Assembly (NCBI GenBank): GCA_963930645.1
Contig: OZ005648.1
Coordinates: 153,332,535-153,396,534 of the forward strand
Length of the DNA: 64,000 nt
Direction: 5' to 3'
Source of the DNA: Salticus scenicus
Taxonomy: Eukaryota > Arthropoda > Arachnida > Araneae > Salticidae
Shown here: positions 10,892 to 22,044 of the stretch, piece by piece
How positions within the stretch are numbered: the first letter of the stretch is position 1
Layout of the letters: every line of letters starts with the position of its first letter
Made by a program: the position numbers and the translations under genes
The notes under the pieces: generated by a model
What the model was told of the DNA's origin: nothing
What the model saw: the letters and a program-made list of their open reading frames with translations, nothing else
Databases searched by the model: none

Positions 10892-12277
10892 ATTTAAATA
10901 TTTTAATAAAATAAATAAAATAGTGTCTTTTATAAACCCCCTTAAAAAAAATATAAAAAAATTTATATGGAATGAAGCTAAAATTTTAAATTCAGAGCAT
11001 TCCTTTTCATCATTAAATTATTCATCCAACTTCATTTGGATTAAATTGCAATTAAATTGTTGAATGTTTCGAAGTTAAGTGATGAATGCCTCTGCAGTTT
11101 ATAGTTCTACAGAATATAACCTTTAAACAATAACTTGAATATCTTGATAAACATTATAGTTAAGTGCTTCAGATAACGTTTGCATATTACTGCCATTTCT
11201 AATACACCTCCTAAGGGTAGTCAGTCGAATATGTTGCACCATTATAGGGGCGTTCGAATTCTTAACTGAATTCCATTAAACTAATGAACCATGGATTGCA
11301 TCACGTTAATTAACCATATAATACAAATGTGTACTACTGCTATGTGGTCGGCTTACAAAATATATACAAACAAAGACGGGCTAAAGCTGCGAGCTCGAAA
11401 TGCAAGAGGAGAATGAATTCGATAGTGTGTAAAAGGTAAATTATGTAATACATATAAAGTTCTCTGTAACGTTATAATAAAATGTTTTTAAAAATTTGTT
11501 GATGGGAATTGAAATTTAGCGCAATGTAAAATGATGTGTGAAATAAAAGTATACATTAGTTTAAACGTCGAAAATTGAGTAGAATATTTTTTCAGGAAAT
11601 GGAATGAGCATTAATGCGCAGAAAATAAACATAGAGCCATACCTCAAGCCCAAAACCAGCCAATAATGCCTAGATTAAGTCCTTTTTAATATGAAAACTA
11701 TTTATTATTACTGTTGTTATCATTATACCACTATTTTAATTTCTTATACAAGTGAAATATATAAAGTTTTAGAGAAGCATAATTATTTCCATTAATAAAT
11801 TGAAGATTTTTTTTTAAATGAAATATAAATTGTTTGAGTAATTAACAGTTGATTCATTAGAAAATTAAAACTCTTATGCAATGTTAAACTTCATATTATC
11901 TCATTAATTGTAGCAAAAAAAGATGTTGCATGGTCGACAGAATAATCATTTCGTTGTTGAACGAGGTCGAATTTAAATTTCTCAAGCCTACCTGAAAGAT
12001 ACACCCATGATGAATATACGCTTAACCAAATTATCATACTAAAAAAAACATCCATAGTCCGACTAAAGCAATGAATAATAAAAAGAAAAAAAAAAGCAAT
12101 TATTTATTAAGAATATAAGCTGTTGGAAACAAGTAACTTCTCCCACAGTAACCACATGTATGATTCATCCATTTTGATTATTCACATCCTTTTGATGTGA
12201 AATTGATTGTGAATTTAAACCGATTGTGATTGTGCATTTCTACCAATAATTAATATTTTTTCTCTTCCAGATGTTTT
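10423..12277. other. AT-rich DNA, no gene seen
   Basis: Poly-A at about 10860-10886. A TCTCTTCCAG acceptor-like site lies at about 12261-12270, immediately before the truncated SINE, but without a supportable exon. Confidence 0.55.
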
Positions 12278-12291
12278 TAAGAACTTATAGG

Positions 12292-12402
12292 TTGGTTGGG
12301 TTTGACGTCGCACTAGTGCTGCGCAATGGGCAATTGGCGCCGGTCTGGGACTCACCTCTAGAGGTGGTCCGGAGACATGCCAACACAATTTTGGTCCTCC
12401 AC
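12292..12402 (-). mobile_element. 5'-truncated SINE (tail type 1) with target duplication
   Basis: On the minus strand this matches the last third of the SINE at 22045-22360: GGACCAAAATTGTG, GGCATGTCTCCGGAC, then GCACTAGTGCGACGTCAAAC. The 13-14-base duplication TAAGAACTTATAG(G) flanks it at 12278-12291 and 12403-12416. A truncated 5' end with a long target duplication is the signature of LINE-driven retroposition. It retains a hairpin (CACCTCTAGAGGTG at 12353-12366) equivalent to that of the longer copy. Confidence 0.88.
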
Positions 12403-12416
12403 TAAGAACTTATAGG

Positions 12417-12724
12417 AATGTAGATTTAGCAGATGTTTAGTTGGCGTCTGTAACATTGTATTATTTTAACTTAATATTATTGTGTGTGTGATAAGCATTA
12501 AGCAATAAAACTACAAACACTAAGCTTGTAACCCATTTTTGTACACTTGAAGTACACAACACACATGTGTAAATAGTTAAAATCTCTTATTAATCCATTT
12601 TTCAGATTTTTTTAATTTTTAACTTTATGTATTAGTAATTATATTTTTCATTCTTTTTAAAATGATTTACCAGCAGTTATAAATTAAAAATATTTTCCAT
12701 GATTAGATGAATTATTAATTTTCA
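12417..12724. other. AT-rich DNA, no gene seen
   Basis: No repeats or exons recognised in this interval. Confidence 0.5.
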
Positions 12725-12897
12725 TTTAGATTCGGGTATAAAGAAATCGAGATCGGGTCGTAAAAATTCTTTAGTGCGGGTTCGGGTCGATTTTCGGTTC
12801 GATTAAAATTTATTTGTCGGGTTCGGGTCGGGTTTAAGGTTGATTCAAAATTCACTAGTCGGGTTCGGATCGGGTAGAACCTGACCTGTGCAGGACT
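12725..12897 (-). repeat. CCGAACCCGACCCGA-rich repeat, copy 1
   Basis: On the minus strand, AGTCCTGCACAGGTCAGGT starts a stretch with several spaced ACCCGAACCCGAC blocks. The same head and motif recur in the same orientation at 12961-13117. GC is locally far above the flanks. The 65-codon arginine/proline-rich minus-strand frame is a by-product of the repeat. Confidence 0.65.
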
Positions 12898-12960
12898 CTG
12901 CCTAAAGAGCAAACAAATTTCTGCTTTATTAAGATAAAAAAAATTTTAAACATGTTTTCA

Positions 12961-13117
12961 AGTCGACCCGATTCGTTGAAAAAAACCCGACCCGCAGTAA
13001 AAAAAAGCCAGTCAACCCGACCCGAACACGACCCACACGAAAAATAAATCAGTCAACCCGACCCGCGGATCGGGTCGGGTTCGGGTAAAATCGGGTTACC
13101 CGACCTGATGCAGGACT
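12961..13117 (-). repeat. CCGAACCCGACCCGA-rich repeat, copy 2
   Basis: On the minus strand, AGTCCTGCATCAGGTCGGGT begins the unit and is followed by ACCCGAACCCGACCCGA and further degenerate copies. It parallels copy 1. Its internal blocks also include the opposite strand motif, so local hairpins can form. A weaker relative (GGGTTCGATTTGGGTCGG) lies at 17338-17380. Confidence 0.65.
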
Positions 13118-13670
13118 TTACATGAAAGTACAAATGTTCCCTAAAACCACAATTAATTTGTCTAATGTCTTTTTAGTGATTACCGCAAAATTATTTGTCT
13201 AAATGTTAGAAATAGTAAAGAGATAAAAAGTAAACGTTGTAAATATCGACCTAAATTACTTAAATACTACGTTCCTGAAAATATATTATTCATCAAAGAA
13301 CCAAACTCTTTTAAAAACACTTATCTATAGATGCCAGCTATGAAATGATAAGTTTATGTAATAAAGCGAGGCTAACTCTAGACCTTATTTTAAGTCACTT
13401 TCAATTCTGATTTAATAATGTTGTTGAATATACAGTTATCAAATCTTCTTTTCTCTTCTATCTTCAAACACATATTCGTTGAAACAGATATACATATTAT
13501 AATTTCCTACATTTCATAAATTACGACTATGTATAATTTTGTCCTTATATAGAATATCGACATTCGAATCCAGGTCGAGATCGTTGGATTCACTCTTTGT
13601 AGTTTTCCATGGTTTTCTACAGCTAGTTTAACTAGCATATATACGGGTTGGAGCCTCTTAATAATTCTCC
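13118..13670. other. AT-rich DNA, no gene seen
   Basis: Ends in a run of about 16 C at 13672-13687. Nothing else recognised. Confidence 0.5.
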
Positions 13671-13671
13671 A

Positions 13672-13790
13672 CCCCCCCCCCCCCCCCGATATGCATTTCA
13701 TTAGGGATTGCATTTCATTCACGATATGCATTTCATTAGGGACTGCATTTTTTTCACGATATGCATTTCATTCATTATCCTGATATGCTT
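13672..13790 (+). repeat. C homopolymer and 35-bp tandem repeat
   Basis: After a run of about 16 C, GATATGCATTTCATT starts at 13688, 13723 and 13758, exactly 35 bases apart, giving three units with TTAGGGA.TGCATTT between them. Confidence 0.85.
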
Positions 13791-14905
13791 GAGAGCAGAC
13801 AATTCACACCCCGACAAGAAAAGTGCACACGTCAAAAAGGGGCAAATTTCAGTTTACGTCATTGAAAAATGTGTATAAAGTACCCCAACGTGCAAAGGAA
13901 AGTGTTACATCTCTATCTCACAATTAATCCACGTGAGATGCATTTGTGTTTGTATCAGTTTTATAGCAGGCTAGTTAATGTTATAAAGTAACATTCAAGC
14001 TGATTTTTGTTTTAAATATTACGTTTTGTGTTGTGTCACATTTCTCACCGGGTGCGAATAGGCCTTAAGCCCTATACCATACCATACCGTATGGAATATT
14101 GAAATGATCAATATCGTTTCGTTATCAATTTTTAAATATTCAGATTTAAAAAAAAGACTCTTTGAAGGTTCCACTTGTTTGGCAGTCTAAGCACGTATAA
14201 TTTAACGCAACTACTAATTACATATCCATTGGAGAAAAATACATTATTATCAAAATTATCTTCAAACAAAACAAATATATCAATAAATTTCATTTAAAAA
14301 TCTGACTTTTTTTTTAATAATTATTAATTAATAGCTTTAGACAGAAAAGTTTAAAATAGATGTACTATACAGTCAAACGTTCCAAAATGTTCACTGCGGG
14401 AATTTCCCATAGCTCCAACAGGCCTTGGCAAATAATTTCTCTCCTCAGAACACTTTAGCAATGCACTTTTCAAAAGCATATGAACGAACTCATTTTGAAC
14501 ACGCAAACTTAAAAATTTAGTTTTTCATTCTTTCTCCAAGCGTAGAACAAGGAAACTATGCAGGTGCTAAGCCTGCTGTTAAGGTGAATGGGCAGGATAT
14601 AGGGAAGGTACAGGAAAAGCCATAACAAACGAGGTATACTGCCATTATGTATGCTAAATACGAATTTTAGAGCTTCGATAATAGTTTGATGAAAGCAAAA
14701 ATAGAAGTTAATAATACGTTTCGGTATTACCGAAATTTGTTACTAGGCCTAAAACACAAATATGTAATTAAAACCATTATGATCTTAAAAATGTAAATTT
14801 TTAATGCTAAGTTGTTAAATTTGAGCCGAGTGGTATATCAACATTTGAAACATTTGAAATTAATATTGAGTTATAATGTAACTTAAAAGAAATATTACGA
14901 ATTCA

Positions 14906-14939
<34 letters not shown>

Positions 14940-16010
14940 AAAAGAAACAGAAAGAAAGAAAGAAAGAATAAGAAAAAGAGAGAGAGAGAGAGATAGCCCT
15001 TTACACACGTTGCCTCTTTATAAATGTAATAAGAAAAGGGTGACTTTCGTACATTTAGATGTATTTAAGAGGAAAAGGCATTTAAATTCTTCTTTCATTG
15101 TGAAGAAAGAATACGAAAAAATTCGCTAGTAAACTTTATTAATATTTCTGGGGACCGTATGAGCCCCATAGACCTAAATCGGTCAGAATCGTTGATCATA
15201 CATATTCTATACACGTATGAGCTGCTTGAACTCAGCTTGGGAGACACATTAAATTTACGGATATATTATTCTAATCAATATAGCGTTTGATTTTTACGGT
15301 AAAGATTTCCCGATATTCACAAGTTTTTTCTTTTTGCCGATGACCATGGTACTAATTCATAGCTACCAACCTTTTTAATTTTTTAATCAGATTTATCACC
15401 AGTATTCTTTTAAAGGAATAAGTCACATACATTTTCTACGATTAATGAAGTTGAAAACAATTATTAAAAACTGCTGGTATTAAGTCTCTCTTGAAAAACG
15501 GGAGACTTGGCAGGGAAAAAAATCTATTATTTTTCAGACTTAAATAAGCATCGTTTTAATAATAATAATAATAAATAATTCTGTTAGCTCCTCATGCATT
15601 TAAAACAACCATTTAATAGAAGTTTTTTCACTCTACGAAATACACTAAATAATAATTACTATAGGAAACCTTACAGGATGATCAATATAATTGAATATTT
15701 TCTTAGCAACTAAGATTTTAATTTATTACTATAATTATTATCATTATCACTATTTAATGTGTGTAATAGGATGGCTAATACTTCGGAAGACATTTTCATT
15801 TCTTATCTCATGAATTTTAATTCTATTCGTTTTAGAAATAAAATGTCTTTGATGTTTATTATGCTTAATAACAATTTTACCATGTAAATAATTGAACTTT
15901 CTTTATATCTATTTTTAAAATTAATATAATTATTTGAAAAGGTTAATTCAATACTTGATAATAAAATTAATTATTCATTGAAAAATGCTTTTTCATGACT
16001 GGATGAAATT
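13791..16010. other. AT-rich DNA with one large microsatellite
   Basis: Apart from the poly-A/(GAAA)/(GA) tract at 14907-14993, nothing is recognised. Short (ATA)n at about 15560-15575. Confidence 0.55.
14907..14993. repeat. poly-A, (GAAA)n and (GA)n compound microsatellite
   Basis: About 31 A, then GAAA units, then seven or more GA units. A compound purine tract that may form triplex DNA. No retroelement body was recognised directly upstream. Confidence 0.85.
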
Positions 16011-16014
16011 TGTT

Positions 16015-16132
16015 CAAATGGACCTGAGCACAGCAGACGAGTTAAAATCGATTCCGAACCAATACGAGCAAACATATTCAGGCTGAGACTGAAAGACAAA
16101 GCGCTAACCATTCAACCACCAGAAGGGCGGTA
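16015..16132 (-). mobile_element. SINE-like remnant (tRNA-like head)
   Basis: On the minus strand, GGTGGTTGAATGGTTAGCGC is a good tRNA D-arm/A-box-like match, followed about 55 bases later by TTGGTTCGGAATCGATT, a B-box-like segment. The head GAATGGTTAGCGC resembles that of the remnants at 180-385 and 29735-30080. Boundaries are uncertain. Confidence 0.4.
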
Positions 16133-17330
16133 TTAGCATTAACGGTTATTTTATGATGCAGAATGCAAGTTTTAACACCATAGCTGTTTTGTTATTATTA
16201 TTATTATGGATTTTTAGTCATTTTTTCACGAACAAACAATAATCAAAATCAACAGAAAATCGTATTATATAACTGCAGGGATGGGATCTTGGCCCAAAAC
16301 TCATGCCAGTATTTATAAAACTAAATTTTCTCCTTGTTAAACCAACGGTTTTATAAGTAGAGAAAGACTTTAAACTTTAAACAAACACCGGTATGAGTTC
16401 TGCTCCAAATTCAAATCAGCTCAGACTTACAAGGGAAATAGCACGAAACCACCGTCTTGGTCTAACATAGGTGTGGGGAAAAAAAAAAAAAAAACTGACA
16501 CCAATAAAATTAAGCAGCAAAGTAGCATAGATAAGGATGAGTGTACGCACTCAAAATTTTATTTATTTATTTATATATTTTTTAAAAATTTATCCAGCTG
16601 GTTTTATCACCAATACATTCGGACTAATATGCCAAAAGGTGAGAAAAAAAATTTAAATAAAAAGTCCTCTTTGTAGACTTTGTGATTCACATTCTCTTTA
16701 AACAAATATACTCTTAGAAACGAAATGGGAAAAACTGCGTTTCTAAATGATTTGGTTTGCAGCCTCTCAAAGTGCGCAGCTTTCAATCAATATGCAAATT
16801 AATTCTTGAAATGGAAGTTCAATAGTTTCTATTGATAGAAACTAATCAATAGCTATATCTAATGCCGCTATGTAAAGTGATGGGTCCTACAACGCAATGC
16901 ATTTTAAGACAAATATCAAAAAGGATTTCAATGGAATATCGTTCAAACATACAAAACACTTAAGGCACGTTAAATGGTATCGAACAAATACGCTGGTAAT
17001 AAATGCGTAAGGTTTATTTTAAACATTTTTACTGAAATTTATAAGGGTACAAAAAATAAATAAATAAAGGTCTATTATAGTATACAAATATCTCGAATTT
17101 AAAGTTTCCGAAGGGAGCGGAGTGTCACTTTTTTTTTTTTTCCTTCTTATTAGCATTAAAATGTATTAGAAATACCAATAAAAATTTGAAATGGTATTTA
17201 TAAAATAGAAGAGGTTTGTAAACATTATGGAAACATTGCTAATTTATAATTAAATTTTTTTATTTATATTAAATATTTTATTTACACTCCAAATTATCTA
17301 AATTAATATTTCATATGTTTTTTTTTTTTT
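16133..17330. other. AT-rich DNA, no gene seen
   Basis: Contains a 22-base palindrome (TAGTTTCTAT, TG, ATAGAAACTA) at 16823-16844 and several A/T tracts. The lysine-rich frame at 16473-16676 is low complexity. Confidence 0.55.
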
Positions 17331-17475
17331 TTAGGTAGGGTTCGATTTGGGTCGGATTTGGGTCTCGAAAATCTCCTTCGTTGAATTAGATTTGGTTTCA
17401 GGTTTGCTCAGAATTCAACTGTAGGGTTTGTGTCAAGTAGTGCTCAAGATTAAGAGGGGGGGGGGGGGGGAAGAA
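17331..17475 (+). repeat. degenerate GGGTTCGGGTCGG-type repeat and G run
   Basis: GGGTTCGATTTGGGTCGG and later GTAGGGTTTGTGTCAAG resemble the motif of 12725-13117. The stretch ends in a run of about 13 G at 17456-17470. Confidence 0.4.
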
Positions 17476-17635
17476 AGAAAGAAAATTATTTAAACCTTAA
17501 ATTTATTTTCCCTAGAACAGCACAGAAAAAATTATATTTTGTTAAAATCATTATTATTATTATTATTATTTAATATTTGTTGATAATTTAGAATTTTCCA
17601 TACACTGAAGATGACTTTTTTTAGCATAAAAAAGA

Positions 17636-17880
17636 ATGAAAAATGAGAGGTTCTACCCTATAAGCAGGTAGACTAATCCAGGTTGTTCTTGTTGGCCTAA
17701 TCGCTCAGCATTTTCCGTGATTGTCACAGAAATTCTAGTTAATACGGATTTTTCTCTGTTGGGATTCCTTCAGAAAGAATCCCAACAGAGGGCATTTCAC
17801 CGAAGTCTACAATCCTTGCGTAGTCAATCAGCCTTCATACATGCACCTTCATACTACACTCCGCGAATAATTAAAATCAT
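17636..17880 (+). mobile_element. SINE-like family B, copy 1
   Basis: Shares GAGAGGTTCTA, AATCCAGGTT, CCTTCAGAAAGA-like and CTTGCGTAGTCAAT-like blocks, in order, with the copy at 19150-19385. It contains a perfect 14-base stem with a 9-base loop at 17754-17790. No target-site duplication was found. Confidence 0.45.
17754..17790. other. 14-bp perfect stem-loop
   Basis: CTCTGTTGGGATTC at 17754-17767 and GAATCCCAACAGAG at 17777-17790 pair perfectly with loop CTTCAGAAA. It resembles a factor-independent terminator in shape, but the context is eukaryotic and there is no T tract, so it is recorded only as a structure within a SINE-like repeat. Confidence 0.6.
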
Positions 17881-18529
17881 TCACATAACAGAGTAAAATA
17901 TTATTTGTTAAAAAGATCAATTACAAAAAGTGTCAATAGGATTAATTTATTCAGAATCTCATTCCATTTTCGTTAATGACAATTTTCTCTCCTTTTCACG
18001 AATAAATTTAAATTCAGTTTACTATTCAAATACACAACATATATAAGTTTTGTTCTTAATATTTTATGTCCCTGCTTTTACGATTTATTTTCTTATCTGA
18101 AATATAAGTTTCTCTTTCTTCAATTACAAGCATGTTGTCACCTTTAGATAATTCCACTTCTGCAACCTGATTCATTTATTCAAAGCAAGGATGTGGTTAT
18201 TTAATTCGCTATGCACACAATTAACTAAAAATTTTTAATACGATTTGTTTACTTCATATTCATTTACTGTCTCATTTACTACAAAAATTTAACATAGAAG
18301 TAAATTTTTTTCATTTGAATAATTTACCCATCGGAATATTAAATACCTTTCCTTCATAACTACCGTCCAATTACCATTCAAAGCTACATGGTACTTATTT
18401 TAATCTTAAAAGTATTTTCCTTCTTCTTCTTTTTTATCAGTCCGTTTACTTACCTCCCCCACATAACATTTAATTAGTCGAAAAATAATTTATATATTTC
18501 AGATCAGTTGATCTAAATTGCGAGTTATC
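17881..18529. other. AT-rich DNA, no gene seen
   Basis: No repeats or exons recognised between SINE-like family B copies 1 and 2. Confidence 0.5.
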
Positions 18530-18735
18530 CGGAATGTACTCTGCTCTCGTAGCTGGTAGAAGAGTTCAGTGCCGAATTTTATCTCAGTTCACGCACAGCG
18601 GTTTAGTCGATCAAAGTTTTCTGTGCTTTTCTCCGAAACCCACACGGTCTCTAACGGAGGTCATTTCATCCAGTATTATCTCCTTAGGGTCGACATTTGG
18701 CCTTAATCTCATCCCCATCACCGAAATATAACCCC
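18530..18735 (+). mobile_element. SINE-like family B, copy 2
   Basis: The 3' part aligns with 19150-19385: CTAACGGAGGTCATT against CTTACGGAGTGCATT, and CTCATCCCCATCACCGAAA against CTCACTATCACCATCACTG. The 65-codon frame at 18534-18731 lies inside the repeat and is not counted as a gene. Confidence 0.4.
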
Positions 18736-19038
18736 CTCCCATATATATAAAATTGAAAAGAAAATAGAATAAGAAATGAATAAAGAACATTCTAGTTAAA
18801 AAGAGAGAAAATATACAGATGAAGAAAATAATATTACTTAGTAAAACGATGAGAGTATAACTGATCTGTGAAAAAAATAAACGATAATAATAAATAAATA
18901 AATAAAAGATGTAAGGTAGTTAGACTGTACTGAAAATATCGACCAAAGCAGGAAAAGAATGGACTCAGATGAGAGCAGGAAACATTCAAATGTCTGAAAA
19001 TACATGCAAAACTAACAGATAATATTTATTATAAAGTC

Positions 19039-19042
<4 letters not shown>

Positions 19043-19075
<33 letters not shown>
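19043..19075. repeat. poly-T tract of about 33
   Basis: An uninterrupted T run, one of about twenty A/T homopolymers of 20 or more in the window. Confidence 0.9.
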
Positions 19076-19080
<5 letters not shown>

Positions 19081-19149
19081 CTGAGATTTTTTTTTTCCTG
19101 ACGATAATATTGTGTTGCTTATCACTCAATATTTCGGAAACCAAAATCA

Positions 19150-19390
19150 CACACCAGAGGACGAGAGGTTCTACTCTTCAAGCATAGGCGGGTGTTATGG
19201 GGTTCAAATCCAGGTCACGCTTATGATTTTGGTCTTTCAGAGATTTTACGTTATTTTCCCCACAAAATTCTTGTGAATACCCCTTAGAAAGACCTCTTAC
19301 GGAGTGCATTCTACACAGGCTTAATACTTTGGCGTAGCTAATTGGTCTAACCTTCTCACTATCACCATCACTGAAACCATTGATGAAGAC
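19150..19390 (+). mobile_element. SINE-like family B, copy 3
   Basis: Carries GGTTCAAATCC at 19201-19211, a near-consensus B box, after GAGAGGTTCTACTCTTCAAG. The tail contains CCCTTAGAAAGACCTCTTACG and ends with CACTATCACCATCACTG. Similarity to 17636-17880, 18530-18735 and, in reverse, 30085-30250 supports a dispersed family. The 235-bp tandem array follows immediately. Confidence 0.5.
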
Positions 19391-19394
19391 AATC

Positions 19395-21065
19395 GTATAG
19401 TTTAGCTAAAGATAAGTCATGTTAAGTCTTGAGGTTGTAGTGGAGAGGTGTTAAGTGGTGTTACAGTGCTGCGAAGATAGTTAATAACTTGGATTAATTC
19501 ACAAAAGGCTGAGGTAAATTTTGTAATTCTACATTGCTATATTTTTGTAATGTATAATTTTTTTAATTTGAAAGAGAATTGAAATTGGCATTCATTATCT
19601 TCTTTTAGTACTAATTAAACTAATAAAATCCTACTGTACAATAATTATGATTTTTTGTATAATCTTTCCATGATGTTGCAGTGAAAAGGTGCAAAGCAGT
19701 GTTAACCCTCTCAGGGGCAAGCAAATTTTTTTATTTAAAATTAACAGCCACCAGAAATCCCCAACAATATTAAAAGATAAGAAATAAATGAAGTTATTGC
19801 TCTAAGTTATAACAGAAAAAAAATTATTTAAAAAATTCTGGGTCCAGTTTTTACAATTTTGAATTAAAATTTGCATTTGCACTATGTAACTACCGCCCCT
19901 GAAAGAATTAAAGTGGTATGAAGATAATTAATGACTTGGATTAGTTCCCAAAAGAGTGAAGTGAATTTTTGTAATTCAACATTGCATTTTTTTTCTGTAT
20001 TATTCTGCAAGTTTAAAAGAGCATTGAAACTGACGTTTATCATTTTCTTTTAGTATTAATCAAACTAATAAAATCCTACTATACACCAATTTTGACTTTA
20101 TGTATCTTTTTCCATGATGTTGCAGTGGAGAGGTGCAAAGCGGTGTTACAGTGCTGCGGAGATAATTAATGACGGACTAATTTCCAAAACAGTGAATTAA
20201 ATTTTTATTATTCTACATTCCTATATTTTTTGGCTGTATTATTTTTTTAGTTTAAAAGAGCACTGAAAATGAATTAATTCTCTCTCAGTATTAACTAAAC
20301 TAATAAAATCCTACTTTACAATAATTATGATTTTTTGTATCATCTTTCCATGATGTTGCAGTGAAGAGGTGCAAAGCGGTTTTAAAGTGCTGCGAAGATA
20401 ATTAATGACTTTGGATTAATTCCCAAAAGAGTGAAGTAAATTTTTGTAATTCAACATTGTTTTTTTTTTTTCTTTGTATTATTTTGTAAGTTTAAAAGAG
20501 CAGTGAAATTGTCATTCATTCTTTTAGTATTAATTAAACTAATAAAGTACTACGGTACACCAACTTTGACTTTTTGTATCTTTTTCCATGATGTTGTAGT
20601 GGAGAGATGTTACAGCGCTGTGGAGATAGTTAATGACCTGGACTAATTTCCAAAAGAGTGAATTAAATTTTTTAATTCTATAATGCTATATTTTTGTATT
20701 GTATTATTTTTTTATGTTTAAAAGAGACTTGAAATTGACATTCATTCTCTCCCTTTAGAATAAACTAATAAAATTCTACTGCACACCAATTTTAACTTTT
20801 TGTATCTTTTTCCATGACGTTGCAATGGAGAGATGCTAAGTGATGGAGATAGTTAATGATTTGGATTAATTTACAAAAGCGTTAGGTAATTTTTTGTAAT
20901 TCTACATTGCAATATTTTTTGGCTGTATTTTGTAAGTCTAAAACAACATTGAAACTGACATTCGTTCTTTCCCTTTAATATTAATTAATTAAACTAATAA
21001 AATTCTACTGTACAACAATTTTGACTACATGTATCATAATTTACTCTTTGTATCATTTTTCCATC
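19395..21065 (+). repeat. 235-bp tandem array, about six diverged units
   Basis: The anchor TTAATGAC (or close variant) lies at 19481, 19928, 20166, 20402, 20630 and 20853. Spacing is 241 (after removing the inserted MITE), 238, 236, 228 and 223 bases. Each unit has GTTGCAGTGGAGAGGTGCAAAGC-type text, GGATTAATTCCCAAAAGAGTG, and AACTAATAAAATCCTACTG, then TTTTTCCATGATG. Divergence and indels between units show an old array. No open frame is conserved. Confidence 0.9.
19706..19907 (+). mobile_element. piggyBac-type MITE (202 bp) inside the array
   Basis: TTAA at 19702-19705 and 19908-19911 flank ends CCCTCTCAGGGGC (left) and TTCTTTCAGGGGC (inward from right). It interrupts one unit of the 235-bp array. 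Neighbouring units show the uninterrupted site; the unit near 20372-20390 reads GCGGTTTTAAAGTGCTGCG, preserving the TTAA. The element matches 59929-60129 in reverse over its whole length. Confidence 0.9.
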
Positions 21066-21780
21066 AAGACTTGTTTCTCCCGGACTACCCGGTTAATCGA
21101 GTATCTACTGTACAAGTATTATTCCGTCCACTAAAAATAGATTACCCTTTGATCTCTCATAAATTGCGTTTCTTTGCAAGTTTTCTTTTTTATTTCTTCT
21201 TGTTTTCATTTCTGAATGTGTCATTTCTTTTTTATAACGATTCTTCATTACCTAGTCTTTTTTTTTTTTTTTTTCCTGCCTCCTTCTACGAGATCTTGAG
21301 TCATGTTTAGCCATGCGTAACACTCAGAGCGGTCCTTTTTCCGGTTTTAGCCTTGATAGTTATTGTTCAAATTTACTACATTTTCTTTTTTAAACCAGAT
21401 TATCTAGTTTTTCAAATAGCATTTGGTTATGGATTAGTATAAAGACTTAATAAATATATAAATGAATAAAGACCGAAAAAAAAATGTTTTGAGAAAGTTT
21501 CCGAAAAGGTTCGAAATAGCATGCATAAAAGCGCTTTCTTTCTTTTTTCTTTTCTTTCTTCTTCTTTATTTATACATAGTTAGAAAACTAACAACCATTA
21601 AATTTGTTGCTGTCACCGAAAACATTTCATTTTATTTTTTTATATATTTTTCAACATTTCCTTTAACAGCTAAAAAATTGAATAATGTACTTTTGCGTAT
21701 TTCACACTTTAATAACTAGAAAATTAGATATTAAAAAATAAAATATAAAGTTTTGGAAAACAAGAATAAGTTTAACAACT
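21066..21780. other. AT-rich DNA, no gene seen
   Basis: T-rich stretches generate phenylalanine/leucine-rich frames at 21029-21310 and 21462-21719, which lack any family signature. Confidence 0.55.
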
Positions 21781-21875
21781 GAGAATTTTCTGAATGTTGA
21801 AACGGGATTTAAAGACATAAGAAAATTTACTTACAAATTTCCCCATAGAATTTCATGAGATTTGACGACCGGAAA
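21781..21875 (+). mobile_element. fragment related to the 420-bp TIR element
   Basis: GAATTTTCTGAATGT followed by AAATTT.CCCATAGAATTTCATG resembles the right part of the element at 24670-25089 (GAATTTTCTGAATGTG ... TTTCCCATAGAATAACATG). A decayed end only. Confidence 0.35.
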
Positions 21876-21909
21876 TAGGGAAATTTTAATAAGATAGAGA
21901 GAAACTTTG

Positions 21910-21997
<88 letters not shown>
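21910..21997. repeat. poly-A and (AT)n compound repeat
   Basis: About 29 A, then CT, then over 20 AT units with a GT interruption. It lies just upstream of the SINE at 22045. Confidence 0.9.
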
Positions 21998-22044
21998 AAA
22001 TAAGCCAATTTTTTATTTCCTGTTTTTCATTTCTTTTACTACCT

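Noticed and set aside
12261..12420. Possible exon split by the truncated SINE after a TCTCTTCCAG site
   Set aside because: With the SINE removed only about 14 codons are open, within chance expectation.
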